NCBI GenBank assembly: GCA_020635455.1
Contig: JACJZT010000014.1
Span: 1 to 13,582 of the forward strand
Length of the DNA: 13,582 nucleotides
From: Flavobacteriales bacterium
GTDB taxonomy: Bacteria; Bacteroidota; Bacteroidia; NS11-12g; UBA9320
Reading direction: 5' to 3'
This document shows positions 13,325 through 13,582 of this stretch, one piece after another (position 1 is the first letter of the stretch; every line of letters begins with the position of its first letter). Made by a program: the position numbers and the translations under genes. Below the pieces are notes generated by a model. It saw only the letters and a program-made list of their open reading frames with translations. It had not been told where the DNA came from and made no database searches.

Positions 13325-13582
13325 TTATTGAACAATGACTTTTTGAACCCCGGTTTTACCATCCGATTCTGCTTTAAGGTAATACAAACCTCTTTCGATT
13401 CCTTCCAGTTTGATGCGATGCATATTATCCTGACCTATGTCTGAAATCTCCTCACTATATACCGTTTGGCCTGCCATATTGAACAAAGTGATCTTAACGT
13501 TTGCATTGAGACTCTCGTCAAGGGTTACATTCAGGAAATCGTCGTTTGTAGCAGGGTTTGGAAACACTTTCATAAGGTTGGT
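13325..13582 (-). CDS. C-terminal end of a T9SS-secreted protein (type A sorting domain), partial
   Basis: Only the last 85 residues are in the window; the frame is open to the right edge, so the N-terminus lies outside. The visible part is a complete type A T9SS C-terminal sorting domain. VFPNPATNDDFLNV is the first conserved motif, with the Asn-Pro of 'yPNP'. VKITLFNMAGQTVYSEE is the second. GIERGLYYLKAESDGKTGVQKVIVQ is the third, equivalent to 'GlY.l.i...g....kk.vv'. Such domains take proteins through the outer membrane by the type IX system and are cleaved, leaving the cargo secreted or attached to the surface. The cargo's function cannot be seen. The Met four residues into the visible part is not a true start, as the sorting domain needs a secreted protein before it. 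Confidence 0.9.
   Translation of the reverse strand, partial: TNLMKVFPNPATNDDFLNVTLDESLNANVKITLFNMAGQTVYSEEISDIGQDNMHRIKLEGIERGLYYLKAESDGKTGVQKVIVQ

Noticed and set aside
1..13582. tRNA, rRNA or CRISPR array
   Set aside because: No cloverleaf with CCA-type end, no rRNA-like stretch and no regularly spaced repeats were seen by eye on either strand; a covariance-model search would be needed to exclude small RNAs.

Overview
The window looks like a chromosome segment from a Bacteroidota (flavobacteria-like) organism. Three things point there. The right edge holds a type IX secretion (T9SS) C-terminal sorting domain. A lipoprotein resembles the GldM C-terminal domains. Several genes have the TAnnTTTG -7 promoter element of this phylum. 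The host genes at the flanks have moderate GC content (for example 28 G/C in 10681-10740). The centre is much more AT-rich (for example 11 G/C in 5941-6000), which suggests an acquired accessory island.

Left part (1-3166): a HipB/HipA-type toxin-antitoxin operon overlaps at TAATG, and a repeated, palindromic operator-like region overlaps its promoter. It converges on a small gene of unknown function on the minus strand. Next is a minus-strand lipoprotein whose second half resembles the C-terminal periplasmic domains of the T9SS/gliding protein GldM.

Centre (3200-8325): this is the main point of interest. Three tandem, same-strand cassettes each hold an N-terminally truncated RHS-repeat core fused to a different toxin domain, followed at once by a putative immunity gene. 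None has the large RHS shell, so they look like orphan tip/immunity pairs. Tip 1 carries an HEKLH (HExxH) zinc-peptidase motif and is followed by a lipoprotein. Tip 2 has a caspase-like His/Cys pattern (FH...QCWAGG) and is followed by a lipoprotein. Tip 3 has a PD-(D/E)xK nuclease-like pattern and is followed by a cytoplasmic protein. All three RHS parts begin at the same short nucleotide block, CCTTCCTACGGAAGT, which extends to 27 identical bases between cassettes 1 and 3. Codon use nearby has diverged widely, so this block is a candidate recombination junction for tip exchange.

Right of the array are a convergent terminator-like hairpin and a minus-strand secreted protein of unknown function. 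A complete IS3-family insertion sequence follows (9031-10357), with TG...CA inverted repeats, orfA/orfB and an A-rich -1 slippery site. After a 277-base gap come a MarC-family membrane protein, a TfoX N-terminal-domain protein, a large minus-strand polytopic membrane protein that may have a GT-C glycosyltransferase fold, and the C-terminal end of a T9SS cargo protein that runs off the window.

Functionally, the central array is best read as an archive of competition toxins and immunities: spare tips that could recombine onto a full-length RHS gene elsewhere, with immunities that protect against relatives carrying those tips. The HipBA module and the IS element next to it fit an accessory region. 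The toxin activities and the recombination role are inferred from motifs and sequence identity.
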